From Candidatus Saccharimonadota bacterium (GTDB lineage Bacteria; Patescibacteriota; Saccharimonadia; Saccharimonadales; UBA7683): a stretch of 8,608 nucleotides of DNA. Numbering within the stretch: the stretch's first letter is position 1; each line of letters starts with the position of its first letter. The stretch is taken from contig JAGOUG010000036.1 of assembly GCA_018061375.1 (NCBI GenBank), positions 1 through 8,608 of the forward strand. Reading direction: 5' to 3'. The notes under the pieces were generated by a model. The model was not told where the DNA came from and made no database searches. It was given only the letters and a program-made list of their open reading frames with translations. This document shows, one piece after another, positions 5,414-8,608 of this stretch. A program made the position numbers and the translations under genes.

Positions 5414-8400
5414 GACTCTGATGTCCCCCAGTGCCAGGCTTCATTCGCGTAGTTTTTTAATCCAAAAGTACGAGCGTTTGCAGCTACAAAAACATAGGTC
5501 GCATTACTTGCTGTTTGTGGGTTAGAGCATGTTCTGCCACTTGCAGGTCCGCTTGTAGCTTGGTAGATCTGGCTAATATCTATTGCGGTACCTGCCTGGT
5601 GATTTGATGTTCCTGGTTTCGCAACATCGTTATAGTCACCCCCAGGGCACTTATCATCATCGTCACATAATTGTTGCTGGTGAGCCATCGTGCGCCAGCT
5701 ACTACCTGCCGTCAGTGGTACTCCTTGGGCTTTTGCAAGTTCACCAAGTTTTTGCCACGCTTCTGAGGCTATTGAACTAACAAGTGCTCTGCCGTTTGCG
5801 CCAGGCACCTTACCTGTAGACTCTTCAGATGTACCTGCAATACTATTGACCGCACAGAGACGAATTTTAATTCGGTTACCTTTTGTATATGCATCATCCC
5901 TAATTCCCAAGTCTTCAGTTCCGGCGTAACATGGTGTTCCACTACTATCCGCAGATATTGCCCCCGGTGTAGTTGAATCACTGGTTTGTGTTGCTCCCGC
6001 CCCTGGATCACACTCTTCATCCGTAAGGTAGCAGGTAGCGTACCTGGCAACCATAGTATCCCTTTTGCAGACATTAGTTTTTGAAGGAAGCGTAAATGGT
6101 ACGCCATCTGGTTTGGTTGATTCTTGTGTAGGGCCTCCCGCCGCGCAGTTATTAGAATCCCAACGTTCTTTGCTCGACTGCGAATTGACTGGATCACCTA
6201 CTCCTATTCCAATCACTGCGGCATTAGTAGGGTTTGGATCTTCGGCCGTTTGTGCAAATGTTGCCGGCATCATTCTACTAGCCACTGCACTCGTCAGATT
6301 CGTTGGGCTAAATAGAGCAAGCGTCTTTTTTGCACCATCATCACGGTTTGTTGGCGTGAGAAGCGCGAGTTTCCCGGTTAGTGATTTAGAATCTGTAATT
6401 GCAAATAAACGAGTCGATAGCGACTTGTTTGCAAACTGTAACTTCTCCATCTTCTGTGCGTACCGAAAGTTTTGTGCGACCTCCTCTTTATTAAGGTACT
6501 TACCACCCGTACTATAGGTTTCGTCTACTCCTGCACTACTCCATATAGAATCCGCTGCCATCTTCATAGTGTCATATGCTTCACCGTTTATTTCAGCACC
6601 AGTCCGCGCCACTCCATATACTTGGTTATTGTAGGCATCTAAATCTGGCGAAAGGCTTGGATCGATATTCACTGATACAGTCGCAACCGGAGATGTACGG
6701 GTTGTGCCCTCAGTCAAGCCCTTTATACGCTCGCCGATATCTCCCCACCACCCACCTCCACTACTTTCGGGATTGTCAAGCTGATCTCTTCGTTCTTCGA
6801 GTTGCTTATATATTACGTTTAAGTCTTTCTCTTGTTTGAACTCGGCGATATTTGGAACGAGCGCTTGCTTAAAGCAGGAAGATGACTTTATTGGCCGTTC
6901 AGGGTCTTCTTCACCCGCCTTCTTCACTGGTGCTTCGTCGTCATACACTTTTTGGCAGGATTGATTATTTGCTGAACTTGTAGACTGCGCAAATACCCCA
7001 GAGTTACCCAGAACAGAGGCTCTGAATATCGGAGATTCTTCAAGTACACTAAGATTCTCAGTAAACGCCCAGCTGTCCAGTAAACCCATCTCGTTATTCA
7101 GTAGCTGACCCCCAGCCACAAAGTAATTCATAGAGCCCGCTACGCTCTGGTTGCTAGTTCTGTCGTATACTACGCGGCTGTAATTTTCGTTATCGAGAGC
7201 AGTCTGGAACCTGTCGTACATTTGTAATAAAGTCTCAGGGTTAGGCTCTTTTGATCCGGAATTTTCTTCGGGTAAAACGCTCGAGAGTACTGTGTCAGAA
7301 GTGTCTGTAATAATGTTCGCTGCAAGGTTTGACTTGCCCTTGTACGTACTAGATTCTCCAGCGATTTCGTCTGACTTAGTTTTAGCAAACGTAGCGAGCT
7401 TGCCTTCACTGAAATTTTTATAAAGCAGCTTTTCTTCCTTTGTATTTCTGGCGGGAGAGCCAGAACTATTATTAGCAGCCTCTTTCGAACCGAGTCCAAG
7501 CTTAAGGCAGGCATCCTCGCCCTTGATGAGGCACTCGTAGTACGTACGTGACTTAGTGGTGATTGGAGTGAGTGTGTCATCTACGAGTTTTTTTGTTACA
7601 TTTTCCCGGCTTTTATCAAGATTTTTTTCTGAATTTGGAAGCTCAAGCTTGTGCGATTTTACTGCAAAACTCTTTTTGCTCGCACCCTTAAAGCTGGCTC
7701 GCATGTATATATCTTTCCAGTGGGTGGCATCTTCTGTAAAGGTACCGATTGCTGCTTGTGCACGGTCGCTATCGAGTGAGCCAATATTCTTGCTGCCTAT
7801 ATATAAGTCCCAGGCAGATGCATCAAAGCTTTCAACTTGACGATCTTTCGTTCCATTGGGTACGATCTTAGCGTTATATTCATCTAAAAACTTCTCAGCA
7901 ATTCCTGCGTTATCCCAGGCGTCATACATTTTTTTTGTTTCTGGGTTTACCTCATGCGCCGAAAGGTCGAAGTTCTTGTTGGGGCCCTCTTGTGCAAACA
8001 CCCGTCCCTCGGCTTTTGCTGTTGCTATATCACGTTCATAAGTAAGCTGTGTAACGGCTTCTGCAAGATAGGAGGCCATGTCACCGTTGAGGCTGAATGC
8101 CAATGATGCTGCTGCCGTCGGGCTTGATGCTGCTTCTTTTGCAGTAAGATATACCTTATATACTCCAAAAAACAAAACCCCAACAATTGCCACCACTAAC
8201 AGTATTTGGAATCCAAAAAATAACGCAAAGTATTTTCCGGTGCGACCCGCGAGCTCGGCTGTGCCTTTTGGGTCTGAGACTACGTCTTTTGCAAGTGATG
8301 CCGCTGCTGTGCCGTCACCGCTCAGAGTCCGCCCAATCTTCTGTCCTTTATCGGCAATATCTATTGCGTCAGCTGCGGCCTGGCTGTGTTCACCGACTTT

Positions 8401-8608
8401 TTTCATAGCCATTTTTTTTGCTGAATCGGCTGCACTTGGGTTCACACCCCCCGCTTTATCTGGTGTGTGGCTGTTTGTGGCGTGTGGAGATGAGTCACCA
8501 TCCATCCCGCGTAGCATTGACGGCGTCTTATCAGCTCCACCCGCCTTCATACCGTCCATACTCTTATTATGGCCGCTGGACCCTGCGCCACTACCACCAA
8601 GTCCCAGG
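5407..8608 (-). CDS. Large single-pass membrane protein with C-terminal M15/VanY-type peptidase (5' end outside window)
   Basis: The frame stays open past the ATG at 8559 to the right edge, adding Gly/Ser-rich residues, so the true start is probably outside. Numbering here is from that ATG. Residues 1-105 are hydrophilic, Gly/Ala/Lys/Asp-rich and lack cysteine. One membrane helix spans about 109-135, predicting cytoplasmic N-terminus and a 900-residue outer region. The middle (140-870) matches no family I know and holds low-complexity Ser/Asn/Glu stretches. Residues about 895-1050 resemble D-Ala-D-Ala carboxypeptidase/endopeptidase M15: SSWRTMAHQQQL, SNHQAGTAID (Zn ligands His987, Asp994) and EAWHWG (base Glu1040, ligand His1043), all intact. 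All 14 cysteines lie outside the membrane, suggesting disulfides. It is the first visible gene of the leftward operon and overlaps the next by 7 nt. Association with an envelope-spanning secretion apparatus is possible but unproven. Confidence 0.88.
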   Translation of the reverse strand, partial: LGLGGSGAGSSGHNKSMDGMKAGGADKTPSMLRGMDGDSSPHATNSHTPDKAGGVNPSAADSAKKMAMKKVGEHSQAAADAIDIADKGQKIGRTLSGDGTAAASLAKDVVSDPKGTAELAGRTGKYFALFFGFQILLVVAIVGVLFFGVYKVYLTAKEAASSPTAAASLAFSLNGDMASYLAEAVTQLTYERDIATAKAEGRVFAQEGPNKNFDLSAHEVNPETKKMYDAWDNAGIAEKFLDEYNAKIVPNGTKDRQVESFDASAWDLYIGSKNIGSLDSDRAQAAIGTFTEDATHWKDIYMRASFKGASKKSFAVKSHKLELPNSEKNLDKSRENVTKKLVDDTLTPITTKSRTYYECLIKGEDACLKLGLGSKEAANNSSGSPARNTKEEKLLYKNFSEGKLATFAKTKSDEIAGESSTYKGKSNLAANIITDTSDTVLSSVLPEENSGSKEPNPETLLQMYDRFQTALDNENYSRVVYDRTSNQSVAGSMNYFVAGGQLLNNEMGLLDSWAFTENLSVLEESPIFRASVLGNSGVFAQSTSSANNQSCQKVYDDEAPVKKAGEEDPERPIKSSSCFKQALVPNIAEFKQEKDLNVIYKQLEERRDQLDNPESSGGGWWGDIGERIKGLTEGTTRTSPVATVSVNIDPSLSPDLDAYNNQVYGVARTGAEINGEAYDTMKMAADSIWSSAGVDETYSTGGKYLNKEEVAQNFRYAQKMEKLQFANKSLSTRLFAITDSKSLTGKLALLTPTNRDDGAKKTLALFSPTNLTSAVASRMMPATFAQTAEDPNPTNAAVIGIGVGDPVNSQSSKERWDSNNCAAGGPTQESTKPDGVPFTLPSKTNVCKRDTMVARYATCYLTDEECDPGAGATQTSDSTTPGAISADSSGTPCYAGTEDLGIRDDAYTKGNRIKIRLCAVNSIAGTSEESTGKVPGANGRALVSSIASEAWQKLGELAKAQGVPLTAGSSWRTMAHQQQLCDDDDKCPGGDYNDVAKPGTSNHQAGTAIDISQIYQATSGPASGRTCSNPQTASNATYVFVAANARTFGLKNYANEAWHWGTSESC

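Noticed and set aside
5647..5664. CDDDDKC motif (enteropeptidase-like DDDDK site) in the M15 domain
   Set aside because: It lies in a surface loop between two cysteines of a peptidase domain. A disulfide loop or metal-binding acidic patch is more likely than a processing site.
6065..6517. 150-codon plus-strand open frame inside the large membrane-protein gene
   Set aside because: It is antisense to the long coding frame, which is continuous and coherent, and shows no family resemblance.
8557..8559. ATG at 8559 as the true start of the large membrane protein
   Set aside because: The frame continues upstream to the window edge with similar Gly/Ser-rich residues, and no clear Shine-Dalgarno site precedes this ATG. 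It may be internal. A start here cannot be fully excluded.
1..8608. Recoded UGA (glycine), as in Gracilibacteria/Absconditabacteria
   Set aside because: All five genes read through cleanly with the standard code and end in TAA or TAG. None ends in TGA, but five genes are too few to argue from, and no in-frame TGA needs explaining.
1..8608. tRNA or rRNA genes, CRISPR arrays, insertion sequences
   Set aside because: No cloverleaf-like sequence, regularly spaced direct repeats, transposase motifs or terminal inverted repeats were seen; almost all of the window is coding.

Overview
The window reads as a chromosomal replication-origin neighbourhood of a small-genome bacterium. It holds the 3' half of dnaA, a compact oriC-like gap, complete dnaN, and then three closely packed minus-strand genes for large membrane-anchored or secreted proteins. 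My best lineage guess is Saccharibacteria (TM7) or another Candidate Phyla Radiation (Patescibacteria) lineage. Four things suggest this: moderate, slightly AT-leaning composition; no recF or gyrB after dnaN; giant modular surface proteins; and wall-hydrolase domains that look like those of Actinobacteria, the usual hosts of Saccharibacteria. This is an inference from protein character. No 16S rRNA gene or database comparison was available. The standard genetic code fits every gene.

Left part (1-2011, plus strand). DnaA runs in from the left edge with sensor I, arginine finger, sensor II and the domain IV DNA-binding signature intact. The 268-bp gap before dnaN carries DnaA-box-like 9-mers in both orientations. 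Two of these abut (821-838) and are followed 4 bp later by five CTA/TTA triplets (843-857) and an AT-rich tract. That order (tandem boxes, trio, AT-rich DNA) matches the basal unwinding system described for Bacillus subtilis oriC. dnaN follows with a strong ribosome binding site.

Right part (2014-8608, minus strand). Three genes are transcribed leftward towards the origin, so they meet the rightward replication fork head-on. They are coupled by a 7-nt overlap and a 1-nt gap, so they are probably one operon whose promoter lies beyond the right edge. In transcription order they encode: (i) a single-pass membrane protein of more than 1050 residues with a long cysteine-containing outer region and a C-terminal M15/VanY-type peptidase domain; (ii) a 703-residue exported protein with four enzyme-like domains in a row (SGNH hydrolase, M15-like peptidase, GH73 glucosaminidase, lytic transglycosylase) joined by Pro/Thr/Ser/Gly linkers; (iii) a 428-residue single-pass membrane protein with a beta-rich outer domain.

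Working together, the operon looks like a surface wall-remodelling or wall-attack module. Between them the proteins could cut peptide stems, the glycan backbone by two chemistries, and ester (for example acetyl) substituents. Use against a host cell wall, or making room for an envelope-spanning machine such as a type IV secretion or pilus system, are both plausible. Neither is shown by this sequence alone.
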